Shown here piece after piece: positions 24,790-36,551 of a stretch of DNA of 64,000 nt. Numbering within the stretch: position 1 is the first letter of the stretch; every line of letters starts with the position of its first letter. The notes below the pieces were generated by a model. That model worked only from the letters and a program-made list of their open reading frames with translations, was not told where the DNA came from and searched no databases. Source of the DNA: Meloidogyne chitwoodi (taxonomy: Eukaryota > Nematoda > Chromadorea > Rhabditida > Meloidogynidae); NCBI GenBank assembly GCA_015183035.1, contig JACZZP010000004.1, positions 1,240,001 to 1,304,000 of the forward strand. Direction: 5' to 3'. A program made the translations under genes and the position numbers.

Positions 24790-27150
24790 ATGCAAACAAA
24801 TTCAAATATTAATATAAAATTAGAAAGTACAACAACGGGACAACGATTTTGTGTTGTTTGTGGTGAAGAAAGTGATGGTTTGTTGTCTAATATATTTTTA
24901 GTAAATAAATAGTATTTTTATATTTAGGTTTACATTTTGGTCAATTCTCATGTCGTGCTTGTGCTGCTTTTTTTAGGTAATAAAATAATTTTATTTAAAT
25001 ATTTCTAATGATTAATTTACAAATGAATATTGGGTAATTATATTATATTTAATTAATTATTTTTTGTAGAATATTTTTCCAATTTGGAATACTAAAATCA
25101 AATAATTTTTAGTTAATTAATTTTTAAATAAAAATTATTAAAAATTAATATTTATAATAATAACAAATTTTATTTAAACTATTTTAGACGAACTGTAAGT
25201 CAGTGCCTCAAATATCTTTGTAAAGTGAGTTAAAAATTTATTTTTTTTTTAAATTTATTTTTTTTTTAAATTTAATTTTTAGCGCGATGGGAATTGCTTT
25301 ATTGACAAAGGTTTTACCATAAAATATTATTAAATATTAATTTTAATTATTTCTGGTGCGAGAAATATGTGTCGTTCTTGTCGTTATGAAAAATGTTTAC
25401 GTGAGGGAATGTTAACTTCTTCTGTTCAACATAAAAATGAACAATCAACTAGTAGTCAAAACAATTTTTTGCCTCTTCTTCCATCTGAGAGTGGCATTGG
25501 TAGTAAAAGACTTTTTAATACAGACTTTGTACAACAAGATAAAAGTAAAAATTAATTGGAATAAATAAATAAGATATATATTCATTTTGTAGAATTAACC
25601 TAAGAATTTAAAACCCTATCGAAAAAAAATAAAAAAGTTAAGGGAATAGTTGTTGAACATTGGGGAATTTACTATTATAATCTTTTTTACTTGATTCTTT
25701 TTTTATAAGAAATAAGGTTATAACTAAAATAGGAGAAAGTATTAAATAAATTTTAACAAAAAATCAATTTTTATTATTTATATTTTACTATATAATAATT
25801 AAATATTTAATTATAGTGATTTAAATAATAATTATAAAACATTTAGGTAATTTTAACCAATCATTTCAATATTTCCATCTTCATCGAATGATGGAAGGAT
25901 ATCAACAATTCAAGTCATTACAAAAGGCTGGTCTATCAATGCTTGGGGCTCTTTCATTATCAGAAGTTTCTGGAAATTTATATCGAAGTCATTTTGATAA
26001 TTTAAATAAAGTAATGAAAATAAATGTATGTTTATTAAAATAAATATAAATTAAATTTTTTTTAAATTAGTTATCTATTATTAATGATATACTTGAACGT
26101 TTTTTTTATCCATACAATGAACTCCAATTAGATGACAGGGTAAATATGTATATATTAATACCTTCATATAAATAAATATAAAAGTTTCAAAAATGAAATA
26201 TATTTGCTTATTTTTCAGTTAAAAATACATGGACAATTTGGCTATTTATTTTGCAATTCTAGTCGAGCTTTTATAACATATTTAACTTTTGGACCAGGTG
26301 ATGATGTTCTTATTATGCCAGATGGGGTATTTCTATATATTTAAATAAAATATTATTTAATTTAAAATTAAAGGGTTATATTCGTTTGAGTGAATTTCAT
26401 CTTTACTTTAAAGACAGTAAACAAATAATTAGTGAACCAGAAGAAATTGCAAGGTAATTAACTTTTTAAAATATTATTATTTTTATTATTAGAGTATTTT
26501 ATAATTCAATTCAATATTTAATTATTAATGTTGTTCCACATATGCGTAATATTAATATGCAAGTAGAGGAAATGGTTGTATTAATGGGAATATTTCTTTG
26601 GAATGATTGTAATTATTTTTTTTTAAATTAAAAAATATATATTTAAGCAATTGAATTATCTGAACAAAGTTTAAATATAGTGAAAAAAGTTCGTAATGAA
26701 ATAATTATTGATTTACATAAATATTATCGTGGAATTGGTTTAAATGAAGAAGAAATATCATTAAAAATGTAAATTTTAAATATTTTTTATTTTAATAATT
26801 TTAAATAATTTTAGTGCTAATCTTTTTTTAATAATTCCAAAAATAGAGGTGAGTACTTATTAATAAATAATTTTTAAATAAAATCTTTGAAAAAATTAAA
26901 TCTTTTTAATAATTTTAATTTCATTATTAAAAGTTTTAAGAATTATGATTTATAAATATTTTTTGATTTTTTATCGCTTTTTGTTTGCCTTAAATTTCCG
27001 AGACTTAATTAATGCTTTAAAATTTCAATATAAATTATTTTATAAATTTATTAGCATGTTGTCAGAATGTTGCGAGAAAATATATCAATAATTAATTTAT
27101 TTAACATGATGACGGGCGTTGATTCTGGCACTTGTTTGGATCAAATTTAA
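24790..27150 (+). CDS. Nuclear hormone receptor (nhr family)
   Basis: About 13 small exons. The N-terminal C4 zinc-finger domain reads CVVCGEESDG, HFGQFSCRACAAFFR (P-box CRACAA, typical of the nematode supplementary receptors), CLKYLCK, RDGNCF and MCRSCRYEKCLREGM. A Ser/Gln-rich hinge follows (about residues 105-140). The ligand-binding domain starts near NFNQSFQYFHLHRMMEGYQQFKS and includes FGPGDDVLIMPDG, YIRLSEFHLYF, LMGIFLWNDAIELSEQSLNIVKKVRNEI and ends MMTGVDSGTCLDQI. Both modules are present, so it should be a DNA-binding transcription factor. The orthologue number cannot be assigned because this family is greatly expanded and fast evolving. Confidence 0.85.
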
Positions 27151-27266
27151 TCGATGATATTAAAGAAAATATTTTGTGCAATTCAGATAATGTTCCATTT
27201 ACTCAATTTTTGTACAAAAATGTTTGAAGTTCGTAAATCCTTCTGAATAATTTAAATTAATATTTA

Positions 27267-30168
27267 TTATTTATTTCCTCCATCTTCTTCAACTATTTCT
27301 TTTACAAAAGATTTACGTTGTTCCCAAATTCTTTCTTCTTCACTGTTCCATTTATATTCATTATTTTGGTTATAATTATTCTTCTCTAAGATTTCAATTT
27401 TTGGTATTTCAAAATTTTGACAATTATTATTATTAGTAAATTGTAAAGGTTTTGGACAGAGACAAGGTTGTAAACTAAGAATTTCATGGCTATTCTCATT
27501 ACTTTGATTATTAATTAAACTTTAAAAAAAATAATAAAATATATTTAAAATATAAATAATTTTACCCATTTTTTGTTGCTTTGGCAATTTGCCAATTATT
27601 ATTATTATTTGTTTGTTTCCATTCTTGAAGAATAGGTGGTGTTGCTGGTATAATATTTGTTTGAATATTAACAATAGAAGATATTGTTGGAATTTTTTGA
27701 ATATTATTACGTCGTAATTTTGTGTCACCATCTTTAAAAGATAAATAATATATTTTTTTATTTTTTGAATTTTTATTTATTAGTACAATATTAAAATTAA
27801 ACTTATCTTTTAATAAATTAATTTAAATAAAATTAGAACTAACTTTTAATATTTTTTTCTATTAATTCTCTCTTCTTTTCTTTATCAAAAATTTCTACAG
27901 TTGGATATTCTTCATTTTCTTTATTATTATTATTTAAATATTTATTTCCATTTTTTGATAATTTTTTATTAATTATTTCTTCTTTTGAAGATCCAAAACT
28001 TTTAATAATACAACAAGTACTAATTAAAAGTAAAAATATAATTAAAATAATAATTAAAAGAGCTAATGCTGACAATGAAAAAGGATTTTTTGAATAACCT
28101 TTGAATTTTTAAAAAATATTAAAATAATATTTATTTATATTTATCTTTACAATATTGTTCATCACTATCATCATTTTCAGCACAATTTGGAATTCCATCA
28201 CAACGTAAAGTTTCATTAATACAAAGTCTGTTACGATCAACACAAACACTATTTTGACTATCTAAACAAAATGATCCACCCAAACAAATAAATCCAGGGC
28301 AAAGATCACTTGAAATAATATTTATATTATTTTCAACATTTTGACCAACAGAGTTATCAATGTCTTTATTTTGTGGAAAATCACTTGAAGTTGCTATTAA
28401 AGCAAGTACCTAAATATTAATTATTATACTAAAAATTGATATCTTAATAAAATAATGTTGTCTTTTAATTTAAATATTTCAAATAAAGTTCTAAAAAAAA
28501 ATTTTAAAACCTCAGTCCAATGTAAACGAAAACCAATTGGGTTAAGATTATTTTTATATTCAGTTATTTGATTTTGTGTTGGCCCATCACGTGTAATAAA
28601 TTCAATAATTACTCTATTACTCTCAGAAAGGTATGATAATGCTCCTTCTTCAGTATAATATGATTTATTTCCAAAAAATGTAATACTATTTATATTTCTT
28701 CTTGGTGAACCAAAATTTAATATTTCATTGTTTAGAGTATCTTCTTCTCTTCTTTTTTGATGTTTTTCTTCTTCAAAAGAAATTCCAAAACTATAACCAT
28801 CTATTATTGAAAGAACAGCACGTTCATAATCAGCTATTTAAATATAATAAATATATTAATTTAATTAAAAAATACCTAATGTTGGTGATAACTCCAAATC
28901 CATAATTCTAATATAAATACGTTTATTTGGATCAACTCTAATAAGCCAAAAACATTTAACATTACGAGGATATGTAGAACTAAATTTAAATTTTAAAGTT
29001 TTTTAAATATTCTATTGCTTACGGAAATCCAGGAGATTGAATTATTTCACTCAAACTATTTTGCTAAAATTTTTAATAAATACTTTTATTAAATATTTTA
29101 TTTACAAAGATTATCTTACTAAATTAGAACCTCCACATTCTGAACGATATCTTTTATTTGTATCATCAAAATAACTAGTTAATACAGGAATTCTTTCTTA
29201 ATTTTATACAATTAATTTAATAAATAAAAAAACCTTCTTTTACAAAATCAAAACGTAATTTAAATCCTTTCCATTTTTTTGAATTATTTAAATTAGGTAA
29301 ATAATGTTTAAGAGGAGGAGATGTAGCAATAAATAAAACTCTTATTTTTGATTGCATAGTTTGTATAGATTGATGTTTTTGATTGCCACAAATTCTTTCA
29401 CTTGAATGTTCTAATCCATCTCGATCTTAAATAATAAATATATTATTTTTTATATAAATAAATACTTTTAGATTTTATTAATTTTAAATAAATAATATTA
29501 TTTATTTATTTATTAAAAAATAAACCAATAAATGTTAAAACAATATAATCACGTAAACATTGATCTGAACGAGAATATTTTGGTTCAAGATCTAAATCCA
29601 AAAATTTAATTTGTAAGACTAATCCACTTCCTTCTTGTGCTTCTAAATTTACTGCACATTTAACACGATCATATCCATCTTTGGGATAACTTTTTGAAAA
29701 AAAAGTTAAAATAAAAAATAATATATTTTTAGATAAATATTTCTTTTAATTTTTATATTTAAAAAAATAAAATATATTAAAATATTTTATTTTATATACC
29801 CAGAAGAAGAAATAAAGCCATATCCTTTCTTTTTTATAACTACAATTTTTCTCAATTTTGTTTGATTATTTGATCCTAAAGACATCTAAATATTAAAAAT
29901 AAAATATTAATAAAAAATTATTATTTATTTGTTTACATTTTTATTAAAATTTAATTAATAATTAATTTAAAAAAAATAATATTTTTTTTACTTTTTCAAT
30001 AATATTAGAAGAATCAGAATTAGCAAATAATTTAATACATCCAAAATCGTATTCAATTAATTGTTTATTAAATGTAATTTTTAAAAATTGAATAAATAAA
30101 ATACTTAAATAAATTATTTTTTTTGAAGAAAAAGATGATGAGATTATTAATTTTAAAAAATATTTCAT
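27267..30168 (-). CDS. Neto/SOL-2-like membrane protein: CUB-CUB-LDLa-TM
   Basis: Many exons; ATG at 30168, stop at 27267. An N-terminal hydrophobic stretch (IIYLSILFIQFLKI) is the signal. CUB1 runs through DFGCIKLF, GYGFISSSG, GYDRVKCAVNL, LQIKFLDLDLE, DYIVL and RICGNQ. CUB2 runs through SECGGSNL, EIIQSPGFP, YPRNVKCFWLI, YIRIMDLEL and NPIGFRLHW. One LDL-receptor class A repeat follows: CPGFICLGGSFC, CINETLRCDGIPNCAENDDSDEQYC. Then come a transmembrane helix (LSALALLIIILIIFLLLIST) and a cytosolic tail of about 190 residues. This domain order is that of Neto and C. elegans SOL-2, auxiliary subunits of ionotropic glutamate receptors. LEV-10 is related but has more CUB domains. Orthology is inferred from architecture. 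Confidence 0.8.
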
Positions 30169-31074
30169 TTTTAATTAAATAATTAAATTTTAATATTCAA
30201 GTTTATTAAAAATTATTTTTTTTATATAAAAAATGTCCTTTTAAATTTTTAAAAAAGTATTTCTTAAGGAATATTTTTTTAAAAAGTTGTTTTTATCTTG
30301 TTTTACGTTTAACTTTTTTTCGCCAAATTTCTTCTCTTTTTTATAAAAAGTTATGTTTTTTCTAAGGACAGGCAAAAAAGCTATTTTATTTTCCTCTTAA
30401 AAAATAAATTAGATTTAACATAAATAAATAAATTAAATGGAAAACCAAATAAATAAATAGAACTCTTCTTATATTTAATAAAAAAAAATTATTTTATTTT
30501 TTAAATAATAATATTATTTAAAATAATATATAATTAGTATAAAATAATTATTAATCTAATTTTTAAATATTAATTATTATATTTTATTTATTTTTAAATA
30601 TTCAATATAATTTTTAAATTTCTCCATTTATTTCAAATTTTTGTTAAACATTTAATTAATAATAATTGAAAATTAAATAAATTAATCTTTTTATATTAAT
30701 AAAATATTAAAATAAGAATTTTTAACAATTGTTATTTAATTTATTTAAATTTAATTAACAAATTTTATTTTACGCCGACTAGTTTAATTCTTAGTAACTC
30801 TTAAAAAATAAATATTTTTCTCTAAAAATCAACTATAAATATTTTAATTTAAATATTCTCAATATTATTGATTTAATAAAACATCGTTAGTAATTTAAAA
30901 ATATTGATTATTTAATTATATTCACTAAAACATTAAAATTTAAGTTATAATAAAGAAATTATTTGTTGATAAGAAAATAAAATTGTTTAATTATTCTTCT
31001 CTTTTTTATCAAATAAAATTATTTTAAATTAATTTAAATAAATATGTAGTATAATAGATTGTCTCTTTTAAAAT
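30169..31074. other. Divergent intergenic region
   Basis: Contains the promoters of the Neto-like gene (-) and the phosphoesterase gene (+). It is A+T-rich with several TTTTTC/TTTTCT tracts and no credible exon or RNA gene. Confidence 0.5.
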
Positions 31075-33983
31075 ATGAAAAATATAATTTACTTTTTGCT
31101 TTTAATATTAAAAGGTAAAAATTAATATATAATTTTAATTTTTAAAATAATAATAATATTTAAATATTTAGTTACAATTTCATCTTTTATTTATCCAAAT
31201 AATTTGGCAATAAATTTATTAAAAAATAATAATAATACTTTTAATTCTTCAAAAGAGATTATTATTTTATTTACTGGTGATACACAATATCATTTTCCAT
31301 GTGTTACTTTTAATCAACAATGCAAAGAAAAAAGTAAAAATTGTACTATTCAAGCAAATATTGATAATAAATTGGTAAAATATAAATTTATTTAATTTAA
31401 TTTAAATAATTTTAACTTAAAAATTTAAAAGAAAACAGAAGAATTACTAATTTATGAATCAACAACAAAAATAACAAAACAATCAGATTTACTCTTTCCT
31501 CCACCAAATTGTGTATTTATTGAATCATCTTTTGCTAATGAAATACAAAGAAAAGCTATTTATAGTCTTATACGTATTCTTGAAAGAAATGGACAAAAAC
31601 CTTCAGCATTAATTATTAATGGGGATTTAACTAATTTTGGTCATTCCTTCCAATTAGAACTTTTTAAGGTAAAAATATTTTAATAAATTTATTCGATTTT
31701 TCCAAATAAATAAAAATATATTATTTTAGATAGAATGGTTACAAACAATCCCAATTCCTTTACTTATTGGCCTGGGTAATCATGATTATGAAAATAATGT
31801 AAATGATTGTATTGCTAATAATTGTGCTGATCGAATGCTTCGTTGGTTTACAGAAGAATATACACCTACTATGAGAAAGTTTTTTGATGAAATTGATTTG
31901 GAAAGAAAATCTGAGCTTTGGAGATCTGAATTTGAGGGAAGTCTTGCCTACACAGCAAAGATTTGTTCAGAATTAAATAATAATTGTTTTGGTATTTTTT
32001 AATCAAATTTTAATTTAAAATATAAAATTTAATTTAGAAGAATGTATTTATTCAATTCAATTACATAACAGACCTGATTATGCAACATTAATTAAATTCC
32101 CCTATGGTCATTGGCAAATACGTGGTTCTTTTAATTGGTTAATTAATGAATTAAATAAAATTATTGGATTATTAATAAATAAAAAAAAATCATCTAGTAT
32201 TGTTCTTATAAATTTACATAATTATAATGATAAAGTAGCAGAAAGATTGAAACAAACTTTGGAAAATTGGTAAATTTAAATAAAATTATATAATAATAAA
32301 GAAGAATTAAAAATGATAATTGTTATAAAAATAATATTTTTATAGCAAATTATTAAAGTTGTCCTTCAAATAAAATTTTAATTTTAAAACTGTTTAATCC
32401 ATTTATATTTAAATCTTATATAAAAATACCTAATTTGTTGGCTATTACACACTAGAGATCGGAATTTTAAAAAATCCTTGATCTGGATTCTGGATCTGGA
32501 TTTTATTTATTGACCTGGACCAGACTCTGGACCTGGAGTCAAGGAAAAATCCAGATCCAGAAAAAATCCAGGTTTTTTTTTACCTGGATCCAGACCTGGA
32601 TCTGGATTTTTTTTTTAAATTTTTAAAATATAAGAAAACATGAAATATTATCATTAAAATATTACTATTCGATTCGTTTCGATGAGCTGAGTCGAATGGT
32701 ATCACTCTTTTGATGCAATTAAGTCTATGAACCTATATATAGACCTATGAAAATGGAAAAATTTATAGAAATTTATAGAATTTTCGCCCCAATAGAGTGG
32801 TACCATTCGATTGGGATTCACCGTAAGAGAAATGTACTGTAACTCGTTATCTTAATCATAATTTAACACCGTAAACCTTAAGAACACAAATTTCTAAAAG
32901 TTTATACTTCTGTTGCTAAATTGCTAAAAATTCCTCTTTTTAGTGCCATTGATGAAAATTTTTTACTTCACTAATACAAACAAATTTCCTTTTTTTAGCG
33001 CCGCAGGCAAAAAATTTCAAAATTTTTTAAACCTCTATTGTCGAAAATTAGACTTTTTTTATCTCCGCAGACGAAAATTTTGAAAAATTATTGAACATAA
33101 TTTCAAAAAATTCGCCGTTTTTAGCGTCGCAATCAAAAATATAGAACTTATATTTTTATAATAGATTTAAAATTTTTCAAAACGAAAGAAAAATAAATAA
33201 AAAACAATTTAACAATGATTAAAGTCGTAAAGATACATTGTAAATAACATAGGAATCGAACCTACGCCAAGTCAGATCCTAGACTAATACACTAACCACT
33301 CAACCATACTTGTTTAGGAGTGCATACAATTTAATTATAGATAAATCCTTCATTTTCCTCTTAATTTTCAATTTCCATTTTAACTTTTGAACAAAATTTA
33401 CTCCAGGAAATCCAGGTCAAAAATGGCTCTGGACCTGGATCTGGACTCTGGATTTAATTTATCGACCTGGACCAGAGTCTGGACCTGGAGTCCAGGAAAA
33501 ATCCAGATCCAGAAAAAATCCAGAATTCCTAAAAAATGCCTGGATCTGGACTCTGGATCCAGGAAAAATCCAGGTCTGGATCCAGATCCAGTCCGATCTC
33601 TATTACACATCTCCACCTTTTAAGCCTCAGAAATTTAATTATATAGAAATAAAATAATTAATTTTTAATTAAAGGTATAAATTTAAAAAATCAAAAGAAA
33701 TTAATTTATATTTTATAATATTATTTGCACATATTCATCAAAATCATTTGGTTAATTATAAATGTATTAATGGATATTTAATTCCTCATATTTTTGTTGG
33801 TTCTGTACCTAATAATAGGTTTTTATTTATTTTTTAATTATAAATTATTTTTAAAGGTTTACATTAATTAAATTTCAAAAAAATGTAAATCAAAATGCTC
33901 AAATATTTCTTTTTCAAGCAAATTCTAATTCTACTTTAAAAATTGTTGAACAAATTAATTTTGAATGGCCAAATTGTCATTAA
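31075..33983 (+). CDS. Secreted calcineurin-like metallophosphoesterase
   Basis: Seven exons, about 395 residues. MKNIIYFLLLILK with the next exon forms a signal peptide. Metal-binding motifs appear in order: IIILFTGDTQYHF (first Asp), ALIINGDLTNFGHS (GD), LLIGLGNHDYENNVNDC (GNHD), VLINLHNYND (His), LFAHIHQNHLVNYKC (GHxH-type motif with Ala replacing Gly) and PHIFVGSVPNNRFTLIKF. All core ligands are present, so a dinuclear-metal phosphatase or phosphodiesterase is expected. The substrate is unknown. Cysteines in pairs fit an extracellular protein. The intron between LENW and YKFKK is about 1.4 kb, far longer than any other here, because the 1,150-bp mobile element sits in it; the splice sites are kept (TG|GTAAAT ... 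TAAAG|G). Confidence 0.8.
32453..33602 (+). mobile_element. Non-autonomous hAT-like element, copy 1 (intronic)
   Basis: 1,150 bp bounded by TAGAGATCGG and its exact inverse CCGATCTCTA, flanked by the 8-bp near-duplication TTACACAC (32445-32452) and TTACACAT (33603-33610). Both ends are packed with CTGGATCTGGACC-type repeats. A block of about 80 bp (near 32491-32571) is repeated in the same orientation at 33447-33532. The middle has long hairpin arms (TCGAATGGTATCACTCTT near 32692 against AGAGTGGTACCATTCGA near 32800) and a tRNA-like sequence. No transposase frame exists; open frames over the GGATCTGG ends are artefacts. The 8-bp duplication and TAGAG ends point to the hAT superfamily. It sits inside a phosphoesterase intron. 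Confidence 0.85.
33242..33311 (-). pseudogene. tRNA-like sequence inside hAT-like element copy 1
   Basis: On the minus strand, 70 nt from AAGTATG carry an A-box-like TGGTTGAGTGG and a perfect B-box GGTTCGATTCC with a 5-bp T-arm stem. The acceptor stem pairs only partly, and the anticodon stem is 3-4 bp with an 8-nt loop. It is unlikely to be a working tRNA but could still recruit Pol III. Confidence 0.55.
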
Positions 33984-34391
33984 TATATTTATATATATAT
34001 TATTACTTTTAATTAAAAAATTAGTTTAATTTGTATTCATATTTTTAATGTATTTATATTTTCGTAAATTATTTTATTATTGTAATATTTTTGTAATAAA
34101 ATTAAGTATATTTTGAATAAAAATTTTTAATTATAATAAATAAAACATTATTTCTTTTTATAAGTAATTTTAATTAATTTTATATTATTTAACATTTTAA
34201 ATTTATTTAAATATATTAATATTATTTTAAAAAGTGCTTCAATATTAATTTTGTTGCGTAACTATGCGTCAGCTGTTAAATAATTTTTCAAGAATATTGT
34301 TGATTATAATCCAATCAATTTTTGATTTTCTTTTATTTTTTAATAATAAAACTTTAATTAAATAATAATTTATTTTTATTTAATAAATTTT
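33984..34391. other. Intergenic spacer
   Basis: Separates two plus-strand genes. A+T-rich, with AATAAA-like signals near 34118 and 34139 that could serve 3' end formation of the phosphoesterase transcript. Nothing else is seen. Confidence 0.45.
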
Positions 34392-36244
34392 ATGACTGAA
34401 AAATATAAAAGTGATAACCTTGATAATGAACCTTCAACTTCTAATGAATCTAATAATAATAATGAAAGGTAAAAATTAAATATAAAAATATATTTTAATT
34501 ATTTTTTTTATAGGAAAGAAAAATTAAATATTGATAGAATAGTTTTGCCTAAAAGAAATATTTTAGTATTAAAAAATATAAATTTAGGTAATCAAGAAGA
34601 ATTTGATAATAAATTTACAAAAATTGAAAAAATTAAAGGTAAAAAATTATTTAAAAATTTAATTAAAAAAAATTATTTTTTTAGATAAAAATAAATTTGA
34701 AGATAAAATTAATTTGTTTTTAATTAAAATAAATATTTGTAAAAATATTTGTAATTTTTATAATCCAAATTCACAATTAGCTACTAAAGAAGTAAATTAA
34801 TAATAATTAAAAAATATAATTAATTAATTTTTTGAAGGCTAAAAAATTAACATTAATTGAATTATTCGATTTTTTATCAACTTTTGAAGGGAAAAAAATA
34901 AATTGTAATCTATGGAATAATGAAAATATTTATTTTGAAATTTTTGAATTATTTATTAAAAATGTTTTTAGAGATTTACCTCCAAATGAAAATGAATTAT
35001 TAAATAATAAAATAAATGATTTAAAATTATTAAATAATAATATATTAGATGAAGAAGAAGAATTTTTAAATTATTCAGATCCTGCAAGAGAACATTTAGA
35101 AGTAATTTTAATTAATTAATTAAATTAATTAATTAATTTTATTTAGTTAATTTATGCAATTTTTATTAAATTTATTGAATCACCAGAGTTTCGTCCAACA
35201 ATAGCTAAAAAATTAGTTGACCAAAAATTTATTGAAAAAATATTTTTACTTTTTTATTCTGAAGATTTGTTTGAAAGAGAACAATTAGTTAAGGTTTTTT
35301 TTTTAATTTTATTTTAAAAATAATAAAAAATTATTTAAAAGATTATAAAAAGAATATATTTAAAATTTATTCGTCTTCGTATTTTTATTCGAAAACAAAT
35401 TATTTATTTATTATTTAATTTTATTTATGAAAAAGAAAAACAAAGATTTATTGGAATTAAAGAATTACTTGAAATAATTAATTGGTAAAAAAGAAATTAA
35501 TTAATTAAATAAATAATTAAATAAATTTTATTTTTATTTTAGTATAATTGATGAATTTAAATTACCTTTAAAAAAAGAAAATAAAGAATTATTTTTTAAA
35601 ATTTTATTACCACTTCATAAACCAATTAATTATTTTAATTTATATTCTGATAAGGTTATTATTTTATTTTATTAAAAATTATTTAATTAATTAAATATAA
35701 ATAATAATTATATTTTAAGTTAACACAATTAATTATTAGATATATAGAAATGGATCAAACATTAACAAAATTATTAATTAAAACAATTCTTAAATATTGG
35801 CCAAATGATAATTCAAATAAACAAGTAATTTAATTAATTTTAAAAATTTTTATTTTTTAAGTTAAAATTTCTTGAAGAATTAAAAATGGTTTTATCTGTA
35901 ACAGAATTGGAACAATTTCAACAATTTTATTTTCAATTATTTTTACAAATTTCAAAATGTATTGAAAGTAATCATTACAAAGTTATTATTATATTTATTT
36001 ATTTTTAATTTAAATATTTAAAATTTAGATTTCATTAAGTGCTCTTCAAATTTTTAAAGAAGAAGGTCGAATTAAATTTCTATTAAAAGAATTTAATACA
36101 AAAATAATACCAATTATTTTTTATTCTATTCAATTAACATCTAAAAATCATTGGAATAAATTTGTAAGACAATTAGCTGAAGATGTTAAAAATATATTTA
36201 TAGAAATAAATTGGAAATTATGTAATAAAATAATTAATAAGTAA
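34392..36244 (+). CDS. Divergent PP2A regulatory subunit of the B56 family
   Basis: About 10 exons, roughly 450 residues. After an acidic and Asn-rich N-terminus, the protein follows the B56 HEAT-repeat core: [167 protein letters not shown] and HWNKFVRQLAEDV. B56 proteins steer the PP2A catalytic subunit to substrates. Residues are less conserved than in the usual near-invariant B56 proteins and the long charged tails are absent. This suggests a fast-evolving extra paralogue rather than the housekeeping copy. Confidence 0.88.
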
Positions 36245-36551
36245 ATTTAAAATAATTTTTATATTTTTAAATTGATTGTGATTTTAATTAATGAGATTTA
36301 TCAAAATAAAAAAAAACTAAAAAAAATTAAAAAAAAAGTTTATATGTTTGTTTAATTATTTTTTAATTTAATAAAGTTTAAATTGAGTTCAAAAACAATT
36401 TTTTTATTGTTTTTTTAATTTATTATTTTATTGTTTAAAGTGTACTTTGAAAATTAAATATATTTTTTATATAAAAATTAAATTTAAAAATGAGTATAAA
36501 AATGTGTTAAAATTAAATTTATTATATTAAAATAAATTAATTTAAAAAATA
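36245..36551. other. Short intergenic spacer
   Basis: Spacer of 307 bp between two plus-strand genes, consisting of poly-A and poly-T tracts. No motif recognised. Confidence 0.4.

Noticed and set aside
28702..28905. Plus-strand open frame of 67 codons
   Set aside because: It is antisense to the second CUB domain of the Neto-like gene.
33387..33623. Open frames on both strands encoding Asp-Leu-Asp-Ser and Gly-Pro-Arg type repeats (also 39120-39368)
   Set aside because: They are translations of the CTGGATCTGG repeat arrays at the ends of the hAT-like element, open in both directions because the array is nearly palindromic; not genes.
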